A stretch of 64,000 nucleotides of DNA from Rhizobium sp. 2MFCol3.1 (lineage in GTDB: Bacteria > Pseudomonadota > Alphaproteobacteria > Rhizobiales > Rhizobiaceae). This document shows positions 20,243 to 28,093 of this stretch, in pieces. The stretch spans positions 124,001-188,000 of the forward strand of contig NZ_KB898357.1 of assembly GCF_000377565.1 (NCBI RefSeq). The letters are read 5' to 3'. Each line of letters begins with the position of its first letter. Positions within the stretch are counted from its first letter, which is position 1. Both the position numbers and the translations under genes were made by a program. Below the pieces are notes generated by a model. The model was not told where the DNA came from and did no database searches. It saw only the letters and a program-made list of their open reading frames with translations.

Positions 20243-20674
20243 ATGATTCCCCTTCGCTGCGTTTTGTTGTGTGTTGTTCTTGGCGTCTCCACGGCGATAC
20301 CGACATTTGTCTCGGCGCAGGGGCCGACAGCGGTTGCGCCGGATGAACCGGTCGCGCCGAAGGATGTTACCGTTCCCTATGACGACAAGCTTGGCCGGTT
20401 GGCCGAGGTGCTCGGGTCGGTGCATTATCTGAGAACGCTCTGCAAGGCTCAGAACGGCGAGGAATGGCGGGCGCGAATGCAGCAACTCCTTGATTCTGAA
20501 GCGAAAGATGAGCCCTCAAGGAAAGAGAAACTGACGGCGGCGTTCAATCGCGGATACCGCGCCTTTGCCTCCGTTTATACTGATTGCACACCGGCGGCGA
20601 TCATGGCAGAAGAACGCTACCGTAACGAAGGCGCAACACTCGCCACGGAAATTACGTCGCGCTTTGGAAATTAA
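20243..20674 (+). CDS. TIGR02301 family exported protein
   Basis: A small secreted protein with an N-terminal signal sequence (PLRCVLLCVVLGVSTAI and cleavage near VSAQG). The mature part has LGRLAEVLGSVHYLRTLC, EEWRARMQQLLD, and AAFNRGYRAFASVYTDC, matching what I recall of the alphaproteobacterial TIGR02301 family of unknown function. Two cysteines in the mature part could form a disulfide. ATG 20243 gives 143 residues; ATG 20228 adds five. The stop codon lies within a CtrA-type box. Confidence 0.75.
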   Translation: MIPLRCVLLCVVLGVSTAIPTFVSAQGPTAVAPDEPVAPKDVTVPYDDKLGRLAEVLGSVHYLRTLCKAQNGEEWRARMQQLLDSEAKDEPSRKEKLTAAFNRGYRAFASVYTDCTPAAIMAEERYRNEGATLATEITSRFGN

Positions 20675-20686
20675 CGATAAATTAAC
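20671..20686. promoter_or_regulatory. CtrA-type box TTAA-N7-TTAAC
   Basis: TTAA (20671-20674), seven bases, then TTAAC (20682-20686). This is an exact match to the consensus for CtrA, the alphaproteobacterial cell-cycle regulator. It lies about 90 bases before the start of the 85-residue hypothetical gene, a natural distance for promoter control. It overlaps the stop codon of the preceding gene. Confidence 0.55.
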
Positions 20687-20774
20687 CTCTTTTTACAGGG
20701 GGACGTGTCGTTTTGGGAAAAGGCTGATAGTGTTGTTAACCAGACAGTAAGGCATGCAGTTCGAGGAAAAGCTA

Positions 20775-21032
20775 ATGGAACCGAGCCTCAACGACATCGA
20801 CGACATGATCGTCCACGAAAAGATGCAGGCGGCGCTGGAGTACCATAACGAAGCCTGGGCCGACGGCATGGCCGACGGTATCGAACCCGAGATCATCGCC
20901 GACACGGCGATCATTCACGCGCTTCGCGAAACCATTCGCCTGCACGGCGAAAAGAACGCGGAAGCCTTGCTGGAATCGTTGCGAGAACGCATGCTGGCCG
21001 GTGAGTTTTCTCCGACCCGCACCCTGCAATAA
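20775..21032 (+). CDS. Hypothetical protein, 85 residues
   Basis: An acidic, probably soluble helical protein, starting at ATG 20775 after GAGGAAAA; an ATG at 20754 would add seven residues. It contains NDIDDMIVHEKMQAALEYHN and ends in LLESLRERMLAGEFSP. I recognise no domain. It is followed after 13 bases by an exported protein gene and may share the CtrA-type promoter region upstream. Confidence 0.72.
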   Translation: MEPSLNDIDDMIVHEKMQAALEYHNEAWADGMADGIEPEIIADTAIIHALRETIRLHGEKNAEALLESLRERMLAGEFSPTRTLQ

Positions 21033-21045
21033 CACAGAGAGTTCC

Positions 21046-21783
21046 ATGCGCACCGATATGAACAATGCTTCGCGGCCCGCGATCGCGCCGCTTTTGCTTG
21101 CAATCAGCCTCGGTGCCAGCAGCCTGATGAGCGCCCCATCGGCGTTTGCGCTGTCAGAGCTGCAAAAGACCCCCACCGCTTCCGACGGCACATCAACCGA
21201 CAAGCCACCGAGCGCGCCCGACGCATCGTCAGGCGTGCCCGCGCCGGGCCCCGTCATCAGCAAGCCGGCTGGCCAGAGCCCGGATACGACGCCTGGCGCG
21301 CAGGATAGCTCGAAGCCGGTCGAGGTTCTCTACGACATCAGCAAGGTGCCGGAACCGGTTCGCCACATGCGCGAGCAGATCGTCGAAGCCGCCGCCTCCG
21401 GCGATCTGGAGCGGCTGCGGCCGCTGTTCGGCACTGGCGCGACACAGACGCAGGTGAGCGTCGGCGAGGCAACCGACGATCCGATCGGCGCGCTCAAGGA
21501 TCTCTCCGGCGACCCCGATGGCGACGAAATCCTGGCGATCATTCTCGACATCATCTCGACGGGCTTCGTCCATGTCGGACAAGGCACCCCAGATGAGATG
21601 TATGTCTGGCCGTATTTCGCCGAGAAAGACCTGAAGAAGCTGACGCCGCCAGAGCGCGTCGAGCTCTTGCGCATCGTCACCGCCGGCGATCTCGCCGACA
21701 TGCAGGAATTCGGCGGCTACAATTTCTATCGCCTCGGCATCACCGCCGACGGCAAATGGAAGTTCTTCACCGCCGGCGACTGA
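21046..21783 (+). CDS. Exported hypothetical protein, 245 residues
   Basis: Starts at ATG 21046 after GAGAG. A signal peptide is likely (IAPLLLAISLGASSLMSAPS, cleavage near AFALS). A proline- and serine-rich linker (about 40-100) leads to a globular C-terminal part containing VRHMREQIVEAAASGDLERL, YVWPYFAEKDLKKL and a GITADGKWKFFTAGD ending. The last part resembles small SH3-like or NTF2-like exported domains, but I do not recognise a named family. Function unknown; periplasmic location inferred. Confidence 0.75.
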   Translation: MRTDMNNASRPAIAPLLLAISLGASSLMSAPSAFALSELQKTPTASDGTSTDKPPSAPDASSGVPAPGPVISKPAGQSPDTTPGAQDSSKPVEVLYDISKVPEPVRHMREQIVEAAASGDLERLRPLFGTGATQTQVSVGEATDDPIGALKDLSGDPDGDEILAIILDIISTGFVHVGQGTPDEMYVWPYFAEKDLKKLTPPERVELLRIVTAGDLADMQEFGGYNFYRLGITADGKWKFFTAGD

Positions 21784-21843
21784 TGCTTGCGATCCCCGCT
21801 CCGACGACATACTTCTGAGCGATAACAACGCGACAGGTGCGCC

Positions 21844-22680
21844 ATGCCAGCCGTATTTCTGAAAGACCGCGCGCTCATCCGGGTGAGCGGCGCCGAGGCT
21901 CAATCCTTTCTGCAGAACCTGATCACCACCGATATCGTGTCGCTGGATGCAGCCGAGGCACGCCCCGGCGCATTGCTGACGCCACAGGGCAAGATCCTGT
22001 TCGATTTCATGATCTGGCGTGATGGCGACGACTTCATCATCGAGACCGACGAGAGCCAGCGCGAGGCACTGACGAAGCGGCTGACGATGTACAAGCTGCG
22101 CGCGGCCGTTGCGCTTGCAGCCGAGGGCAATGGCGTGACCGTCTCCTGGGATGACGCTTCGAGTGAGGGCTTCAGGGACAGCCGATTCGCCAAGGCGGGC
22201 ATCGACGTTTTCCGCCGCCCGGGCGAGCACGGCAGCGACGATGTCGCGCTTTACGACGCGCTGCGCGTAACCCACGGTGTTGCCGTTTCCGGATCAGACT
22301 ACGCGCTTCAGGATGCTTTTCCGCATGACGTGCTGATGGACCTGAACGGCGGGCTCTCGTTCAAGAAGGGATGCTATGTCGGCCAGGAGGTGGTTTCGCG
22401 CATGCAGCACCGGGGAACGGCGCGTCGTCGCGTCGTAACCGTCAGCAGCACGGAGCCGCTCCCCGCCTCCGGCACGGACATCACCGCCAACGGCAAGCCT
22501 GTTGGTACGCTCGGCTCGGTCACAGGACATAGCGGACTGGCTATCGTCCGAATCGATCGCGCCGGTGAGGCAATGTCTTGTGGCACGCCGCTGCTTGCCG
22601 GCGACGTCACCGTGACGGTTGCGCTGCCCGCATGGTCCGCCCTCGTCTTTCCGGCCGCGTCCGATGAGGCCAGCGCTTGA
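21844..22680 (+). CDS. ygfZ: YgfZ/GcvT-family folate-binding protein
   Basis: A 278-residue relative of the glycine-cleavage T protein that acts in repair or maturation of iron-sulfur clusters through tetrahydrofolate. The family signature K-G-C-Y-x-G-Q-E is present as FKKGCYVGQEVVSRMQHRG. The N-terminus begins MPAVFLKDRALIRVSG followed by SFLQNLITTDI, also family-typical. The final TGA overlaps the TTG start of the HD-domain gene, indicating a translationally coupled operon. Confidence 0.93.
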   Translation: MPAVFLKDRALIRVSGAEAQSFLQNLITTDIVSLDAAEARPGALLTPQGKILFDFMIWRDGDDFIIETDESQREALTKRLTMYKLRAAVALAAEGNGVTVSWDDASSEGFRDSRFAKAGIDVFRRPGEHGSDDVALYDALRVTHGVAVSGSDYALQDAFPHDVLMDLNGGLSFKKGCYVGQEVVSRMQHRGTARRRVVTVSSTEPLPASGTDITANGKPVGTLGSVTGHSGLAIVRIDRAGEAMSCGTPLLAGDVTVTVALPAWSALVFPAASDEASA

Positions 22681-23279
22681 CGACGAAGGCTCCCCGCGCC
22701 TGGCAGCGCATGCTTTCCGGGCGCAGGCTCGATCTGCTCGACCCCTCGCCGCTCGATGTCGAGGTGAGCGATATCGCCCACGGCCTGGCGCGCGTTGCCC
22801 GCTGGAACGGGCAGACATCGGGCGATCACGCCTTTTCGGTCGCACAGCACAGTCTCGTTGTCGAGGACATCTTTCGGCGGCTGAACGAGGCGACGCCGGA
22901 CCAGTGCCTGATGGCGCTGCTTCATGATGCGCCCGAATACGTCATCGGCGACATGATCTCGCCTTTCAAATCCGTGGTCGGCGGCGGCTACAAGACCGTC
23001 GAGAAGCGGCTCGAAGCGGCGATCCACCTGCGGTTCGGCCTGCCGCCGCATGCGTCCCGCGATCTCAAGGACAACATCAAGAAGGCCGATACGATCGCGG
23101 CCTATTTCGAGGCTTCGCAGCTTGCCGGCTTCAGCACCAGCGAGGCGCAAAAACTTTTCGGCCAGCCGCGCGGAATCACCAAGGATATGCTCTTGCTGAC
23201 ACCGCTGCCGGCGATCGAGGCGCAGCGGCTGTTTTGCGAGCGCTTCGCCGTGATCGACGGCCTGCGGGGCAAGCCATGA
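22677..23279 (+). CDS. HD-domain hydrolase, YfbR-like
   Basis: A 200-residue HD-superfamily phosphohydrolase. Metal ligands expected for the HD fold appear as H in SVAQHSLVVEDI, HD in ALLHDAPEYVIGDM, and a late D in KKADTIAAYFEA. The closest characterised group is YfbR-type 5'-deoxynucleotidases, so nucleotide monophosphate hydrolysis is a reasonable guess. The start is TTG 22677 overlapping the ygfZ stop by four bases; the stop overlaps the next ATG by four bases. Confidence 0.85.
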   Translation: MTTKAPRAWQRMLSGRRLDLLDPSPLDVEVSDIAHGLARVARWNGQTSGDHAFSVAQHSLVVEDIFRRLNEATPDQCLMALLHDAPEYVIGDMISPFKSVVGGGYKTVEKRLEAAIHLRFGLPPHASRDLKDNIKKADTIAAYFEASQLAGFSTSEAQKLFGQPRGITKDMLLLTPLPAIEAQRLFCERFAVIDGLRGKP

Positions 23280-23797
23280 CATCGATTGTCGTGACCCCGC
23301 TTGCGCGCATCGCCGAAATGGCCGTGCGGCACCGCGCCCGCGAGATGATCAGCCTGATGGCGAAGGAGCAGAGCTTCCATCGCCCGGCGGTCATCCAGGC
23401 GCACCGGCATCTGCTGCTCTACATGAACGACATCGCCTTCAAGGGCACGGGCAATCTCGTGGCGCCCGATGACACGCATGTCCGGGAGATTATCGACTTC
23501 GCCGCTGAGTGGGATCAGACGGCGCCGCTCATCGTTCACTGCTGGATGGGCGTCTCGCGCTCGCCGGCTGCGGCGGTGATCGCGGCCCTGTCGCTGAGGC
23601 CGGACCAGAGCGAAGAGGTATTGGCGCAACGGCTGCGTACGGCATCCCCCTATGCCACGCCGAACATGCGGATCATCGAGATCGGTGACCAACTGCTTGG
23701 CCGTGATGGACGGCTGGTCAAGGCGATCAAAGCGATCGGCCGTGGCGCCGATGCCGATGGAAACGCGCCGTTCGTGCTTGCGCTTGACGAAGCGTGA
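23276..23797 (+). CDS. Tyrosine/dual-specificity phosphatase-like protein
   Basis: A 173-residue protein with the cysteine phosphatase signature CX5R in IVHCWMGVSRSPAAA (C-W-M-G-V-S-R). A general acid candidate is in the region before it. It begins at ATG 23276, overlapping the HD gene by four bases (ATGA), so ygfZ, HD and this gene form one coupled unit. The substrate could be a phosphoprotein, nucleotide or inositol phosphate; the sequence does not decide. Confidence 0.85.
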   Translation: MTSIVVTPLARIAEMAVRHRAREMISLMAKEQSFHRPAVIQAHRHLLLYMNDIAFKGTGNLVAPDDTHVREIIDFAAEWDQTAPLIVHCWMGVSRSPAAAVIAALSLRPDQSEEVLAQRLRTASPYATPNMRIIEIGDQLLGRDGRLVKAIKAIGRGADADGNAPFVLALDEA

Positions 23798-23879
23798 CTG
23801 ACTTAAACGGTTGACGCGCCTGCCTTCTGTCCCATCTACGCAGGTCAACCGATAATCATTTCAGATATTTGGCGAGATC

Positions 23880-24689
23880 ATGGAACAACAGGCAACCGAC
23901 GTAATCGTGGCAACCCGAACGGCTCTGAGCCAGGCGAGCGCGCTTGCGGTCCAATATTCTTTCTCCATCCTCGGCGCGCTGATCCTGCTGGTCTTGGGCT
24001 GGTTGATGGCGAGCTTCGTCAGCCGCTGGGCGTTCGAGGGGATTTCGCGAGTGCGTGGGATCGACGAGACGCTGGCGCGCTTCTTCACCAATGTCCTGCA
24101 CTACGCGCTGCTGATTCTTGTCTTCATCACCGTGCTCGGGCAGTTCGGCGTGCAGACGGCCTCGATCATCGCGGCTCTTGGTGCTGCAGGCTTGGCTATT
24201 GGTTTGGCATTGCAGGGTACGCTGCAGAATATCGCAGCCGGCATCATGCTTTTGATCCTTCGGCCTTTCCGGGTGGGCGAATATATCGCGACCGGCAGCG
24301 TCGCCGGTACGGTGCGTGAGATCGGGCTGTTCGCGACCGAGTTCCGCACCGCCGACGGGCTTTATCTGCTGGCGCCGAATTCGACGCTCTGGAATACGCC
24401 GATCACCAATTACAGCCGCGAGAAGACGCGCAAGAACGACCTTACCATCAATGTGCGGGCCGGCGACGATGTCGATCTGGCGATGAAGGTGCTGACGGAT
24501 ATCGCCAAGGCCGATTCGCGGGTGGAGACGTCACCGCAGCCGAAGACCTATATCGACGCGGTGACGTCGGACAAGATCACGCTGACGCTGCGCTACTGGG
24601 CGAAGACCGGCGAATGGGACGATGCGCGCCGCGAGATTCTCGGCCGGGTGAAGGCGAGCTTCGACGAGAAGGGCCTGCCGATTCTTTAA
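23880..24689 (+). CDS. mscS: Small-conductance mechanosensitive channel
   Basis: A 269-residue MscS-family inner-membrane channel that opens under hypo-osmotic stress. Three membrane segments are seen: about 23-45, 60-80 and the pore helix with AALGAAGLAIGLALQGTLQN near 96-116. The beta domain follows with PFRVGEYIATG, then the cytosolic vestibule with LAPNSTLWNTPITNYS. It has the small core size of E. coli MscS (286). The start at 23880 follows GGCGAGATC. Confidence 0.93.
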   Translation: MEQQATDVIVATRTALSQASALAVQYSFSILGALILLVLGWLMASFVSRWAFEGISRVRGIDETLARFFTNVLHYALLILVFITVLGQFGVQTASIIAALGAAGLAIGLALQGTLQNIAAGIMLLILRPFRVGEYIATGSVAGTVREIGLFATEFRTADGLYLLAPNSTLWNTPITNYSREKTRKNDLTINVRAGDDVDLAMKVLTDIAKADSRVETSPQPKTYIDAVTSDKITLTLRYWAKTGEWDDARREILGRVKASFDEKGLPIL

Positions 24690-24742
24690 GAGGCGCCGCC
24701 AGGTTGGCGACCACCTCTAACTCTGCCATCGCAGGGTGAGTG

Positions 24743-25258
24743 CTACTTGATGACGGCGCAGGCAAGCCTAGCGCCGGCATCGCCGGCGGGCTGGCTGCGG
24801 TAGTCATCGGAATTTTCGTGGATCATCAGGGCGCGGCCGCGTATGCCGTTCTCCTTGCCATCCAGCGTCACCATCCCATCGAAGACCTGCGCTCTCAGCA
24901 CACCGTCCTGCCCGACATACTGGTTCGGCATATCGCCGGCATGCGGACCCTTGGCGGCGAGCAGACCGTGCTCGGCCTTGGTTGGGTTGAAGTGTTTCCC
25001 GGCCGATTCGTGATGGCTGGCGGCGTCGCATTTGCCGGTTTCGTGGACGTGGAATGCGACCCACTTGTTGGCCGGCAGGCCGGACACTTCAAGCTCGATC
25101 AAGACGCCACCGGCAGCCGCGGCCGTCAATGTGGCGCGGCCATCGTCCTTGCCATCGGCGCCGACGAAATTCGCCTGCGCGGTCTGTTTGTCCTGCGCGA
25201 CGGCAACGGTCGCCAAGGCCGCGACGGTCGCGAATGCTAGAGATAAAAGCCGTTTCAT
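24743..25258 (-). CDS. sodC: Cu/Zn superoxide dismutase, periplasmic
   Basis: Converts superoxide to hydrogen peroxide and oxygen in the periplasm. The 171-residue precursor has a signal peptide (KRLLSLAFATVAALATVAVA). Metal-binding motifs are visible: FHVHETGKC (copper ligands and first disulfide cysteine), HHESAGKHFNP (bridging and zinc ligands), HAGDMPN, and ALMIHENSDDY (last copper ligand); the second cysteine is in ARLACAVIK. The start at 25258 follows GAGGAGGG. Confidence 0.95.
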   Translation of the reverse strand: MKRLLSLAFATVAALATVAVAQDKQTAQANFVGADGKDDGRATLTAAAAGGVLIELEVSGLPANKWVAFHVHETGKCDAASHHESAGKHFNPTKAEHGLLAAKGPHAGDMPNQYVGQDGVLRAQVFDGMVTLDGKENGIRGRALMIHENSDDYRSQPAGDAGARLACAVIK

Positions 25259-25327
25259 GCTGTTTCCCTCCTCTGAGCCCTCTTTCAGAAACGCGTGCGG
25301 CGTGCCGGTGTTCCCAGCATAGAGCGC

Positions 25328-25356
25328 AAAGAAAAAGCCGACCAACCGGCCGGCTT
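25328..25356 (-). terminator. Terminator of EF-hand gene
   Basis: On the minus strand a stem AAGCCG-GCC/GG-CGGCTT (one mismatch, 25335-25356) is followed by TTTTTCTTT. It lies between the EF-hand stop and the sodC start and should end EF-hand transcription. Confidence 0.65.
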
Positions 25357-25384
25357 CTTCTTTGATCAATTCATGAGCGAGCGA

Positions 25385-25696
25385 TCAGGACGCGATGTCG
25401 AGATCGTACTGGCCATAGGTGTTCTTGTAGAGAACGTTGGCCGAATTTGCCTGACCGTCGAGACCGGAGCTCAAAGCGCCGGTCTGACGTGCGCTCATCA
25501 TGAATGCAAGCACGCCATTCGACAGCTTGGGGGCTTCCTGGGCGCCATGAGACTGGCTTGCAACGGACAAAATCCCCGGCTTTTCATCAGCCGCACGCTC
25601 GCTACGGCTCAACACGCCGTCACCATTGGAATCTAATCTCGAAAGAGTACCGAGATACGCATAGGACGTATCAACTGCAGACGAAATACGGTTCAT
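25385..25696 (-). CDS. Small EF-hand-like protein
   Basis: A 103-residue protein starting at ATG 25696 with an excellent GGAGG five bases upstream. It has one canonical EF-hand loop, LDSNGDGVLSRSE (D-x-N-x-D-G-x-L-x-x-x-E), near residues 21-33. No signal peptide is obvious. It may bind calcium. It ends VLYKNTYGQYDLDIAS. The rest matches no family I know. A CtrA-type box lies about 110 bases upstream. Confidence 0.75.
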   Translation of the reverse strand: MNRISSAVDTSYAYLGTLSRLDSNGDGVLSRSERAADEKPGILSVASQSHGAQEAPKLSNGVLAFMMSARQTGALSSGLDGQANSANVLYKNTYGQYDLDIAS

Positions 25697-26152
25697 ACAA
25701 ACCTCCGTTCACCGCATTACCGATGATTGTTTGTACGCAATACGAATAGGGAAAAATCAGAACTAAGCCGGTGGATAAACTGATTTGCCAGGCCGGTCAA
25801 TAACTTGTTAATGCCGCATTAACCATCATTGACAAAATGTGACCTTTTTGGCTGCTCGCGATTTTGGCGTGGCCAAAACACCCGCGCCGTGTCGTTTACA
25901 GGACAGAAAGCGCCGATAAATATAGCGCGATCCATATATCTTTTTTCGAGACAACCAAATATTAATGCGACCAAAGGATTATGTTGGTTAGATATATCAC
26001 GCAAAATCAATCTTTGATTGCATTTTTCATTTTGCTTTAAACAGCTCAGGAATGTCTTCGCATGTCGCGTGTGCTGCACGGGATCTCAACATCCAGACAC
26101 TCGGTTCGCTTCAGCCTGTTCCCGCGTTCTTGCGTGACGGAGAACAGCGGCC
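25697..26152. other. AT-rich 456-base intergenic region
   Basis: Divergent promoter region between the EF-hand gene (minus) and the GGDEF-EAL gene (plus). It is clearly richer in A and T than its surroundings. It contains the perfect CtrA-type box at 25808-25823 and a short hairpin, TTTTGGC and GCCAAAA around GTG, at 25862-25878. I see no convincing gene in it. Confidence 0.6.
25807..25823. promoter_or_regulatory. CtrA-type box within a perfect palindrome
   Basis: GTTAATGC, a central C, then GCATTAAC form a perfect 17-base palindrome, containing TTAA-N7-TTAAC at 25808-25823. This is an exact consensus CtrA site readable on both strands. It lies 112 bases before the EF-hand gene start and 330 bases before the GGDEF-EAL gene. 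Confidence 0.6.
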
Positions 26153-28027
26153 ATGGAAGCTGAAGCGCTCTTCAGGCGCCAGTGCGCGGCATCCCTGAAT
26201 GAGGACGGCTCGGCCGACGGGCAGCGCCTGATCAAGCTCGTTCTGGATACCTACCGCGAGCAGGCCGGCAGTATCAGCAGCCTGGAGCGCCACGCCAATC
26301 TGGCGATTGAGGAAAACGAGGCGCTTCAGGTCGTCCTCAACCAGGCGCACCGAGGCCTTGCCGAACAGAGCCGCCTTCTTGAAATCGTCCTCAATCACCT
26401 GCCGCTCGGCCTTTGCGTTTTCGATACCGACCAGAGGCTCATCGTCTCAAATATCCGCTTTCAGGAATTGTTCGGGCTGGATGCGGACGACACGCGTGCG
26501 GGGACATCGATCGGCTCACTGATCGCGAAGATCGACGGGATGGAGAAGCCAGACGTCAAAGCCGCCACCCGCGAGACGCGATCGGATGGCGGGCGTATAA
26601 GGCGCCGCGAGTGGGTGATGAACGACGGGCGCATCATTCAAAGCGTCGTTACCGTTCTTCCCGACGGCAGCAATATCTCCATTCACGCCGACATCACCGA
26701 TGACCGGAAAGCAGCCGAGCGCATCGCCTTCCTGGCCCATCACGATCCCCTCACCGGCCTGCCCAACCGCATCCGCTTCCGGGACCAGCTGGACACCGCG
26801 CTTGCCGCGCGCAAGGCCGACGACCAGATCGCGCTCATCCACCTCAATCTCGATCGCTTCAAGTCGGTCAACAACACGCTCGGTGTTTCGGCCGGAGACA
26901 AGATCCTGCGGCAGGTGGCGGATCGCTTGCGCGCCCTGGCAGGCAGCAGCAATATTTTGGCGCGCCTGGGATCGGACGAGTTCGCCATTCTGCAATGCGG
27001 GCGAGAGCAGCCGTGGAATGTCATGGCGCTTGCCGACCAGATCAGACGCGAACTCTCGGAACCCTTCTTCCGCGGCGACAAGGCGGTCGAGCTCAGCGTC
27101 TCCATGGGCATCGCCATCTGCCCCAAGGATGGCACCGAGACGGAACTGCTTCTCAAACATGCCGGCGTGGCGCTGTCGCATGCCAAGAGCGGCGGGCGGC
27201 GCGGCGAGCGCTTCTTCACCTCGGAGATGGAAGCGCAGCTCGAAGCGCGCCACGCCCTCGAGGCAGATCTGCGCAGGGCCGTCCACAACGAGGAGTTCGA
27301 GGTCCACTACCAGCCGCTCTACGACATGACCGAACAGCGCATCTGCGGCTTCGAGGCCCTGCTTCGCTGGAACCATCCGACGCGCGGCCGCATCGCGCCA
27401 CTTGAGTTCATTCCGCTGGCCGAGGAAGTCGGGCTTATCGTCGATATCGGCCGATGGGTGCTGAAACGCGCCTGCATGGACGCCGCGACATGGCCCACCG
27501 ATATCAAGGTCGCGGTCAACGTCTCGGCCATCCAGTTCATCTCGGGCGATCTCGAAGACGACGTGTCCGCGGCGCTTGAGTTCTCGCAGCTCGCTCCTGG
27601 ACGATTGGAGATCGAGATCACCGAGAGCGTTCTGATGGAAAACCGCGACGCCGCACTTCCGATCCTGCATGCTTTGAGGCAGCGCGGCATCCGCATCTCC
27701 ATGGATGACTTCGGGACCGGCTATTCGTCGCTCAGCTATCTGAGCAGCTTTCCGTTCGACAAGATCAAGATCGACAAGTCTTTCGTCAACGACATCGTGG
27801 ACAACAAGGAAGCCTTCGCGATCATGCGTGCGATCATTCTGCTTGGTGACGCGCTGGGCATGCGCGTCACCGTGGAAGGCGTGGAGTCGGAAGAGCAGCA
27901 CGATCTGCTGGCGCAAGAGGCCTGCGACGAAATCCAGGGCTATCACATCAGTGCGCCCCGCCCTGCCTTCGATGTGCCGGCGCTGCTTGCACGGGTGCAG
28001 CGTGACGGCAAAGCCCAGGCGGTGTGA
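26153..28027 (+). CDS. PAS-GGDEF-EAL protein, probable c-di-GMP phosphodiesterase
   Basis: A 624-residue cytoplasmic signalling protein. A helical N-terminus and a PAS domain (about 72-185, LEIVLNHLPLGLCVFDTDQR) precede GGDEF (about 190-355) and EAL (about 370-615). The GGDEF half is degenerate: the motif is GSDEF at 273-277 and the first metal aspartate is N232 in HLNLDRFKS, so cyclase activity is doubtful. The EAL half keeps E401 in FEALLRW, NVSAIQF, EITES, MDDFGTGYSSL, KIKIDKSF, EGVES and QGYHIS, so it should hydrolyse c-di-GMP. ATG 26153 follows GGAGAA. Confidence 0.93.
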   Translation: MEAEALFRRQCAASLNEDGSADGQRLIKLVLDTYREQAGSISSLERHANLAIEENEALQVVLNQAHRGLAEQSRLLEIVLNHLPLGLCVFDTDQRLIVSNIRFQELFGLDADDTRAGTSIGSLIAKIDGMEKPDVKAATRETRSDGGRIRRREWVMNDGRIIQSVVTVLPDGSNISIHADITDDRKAAERIAFLAHHDPLTGLPNRIRFRDQLDTALAARKADDQIALIHLNLDRFKSVNNTLGVSAGDKILRQVADRLRALAGSSNILARLGSDEFAILQCGREQPWNVMALADQIRRELSEPFFRGDKAVELSVSMGIAICPKDGTETELLLKHAGVALSHAKSGGRRGERFFTSEMEAQLEARHALEADLRRAVHNEEFEVHYQPLYDMTEQRICGFEALLRWNHPTRGRIAPLEFIPLAEEVGLIVDIGRWVLKRACMDAATWPTDIKVAVNVSAIQFISGDLEDDVSAALEFSQLAPGRLEIEITESVLMENRDAALPILHALRQRGIRISMDDFGTGYSSLSYLSSFPFDKIKIDKSFVNDIVDNKEAFAIMRAIILLGDALGMRVTVEGVESEEQHDLLAQEACDEIQGYHISAPRPAFDVPALLARVQRDGKAQAV

Positions 28028-28093
28028 CGGCGCATTGCGACTCATCACCGCCCGCTCTAAGAGAGGCGGTCTTCGTCTACTGCTGGTGCGCAC

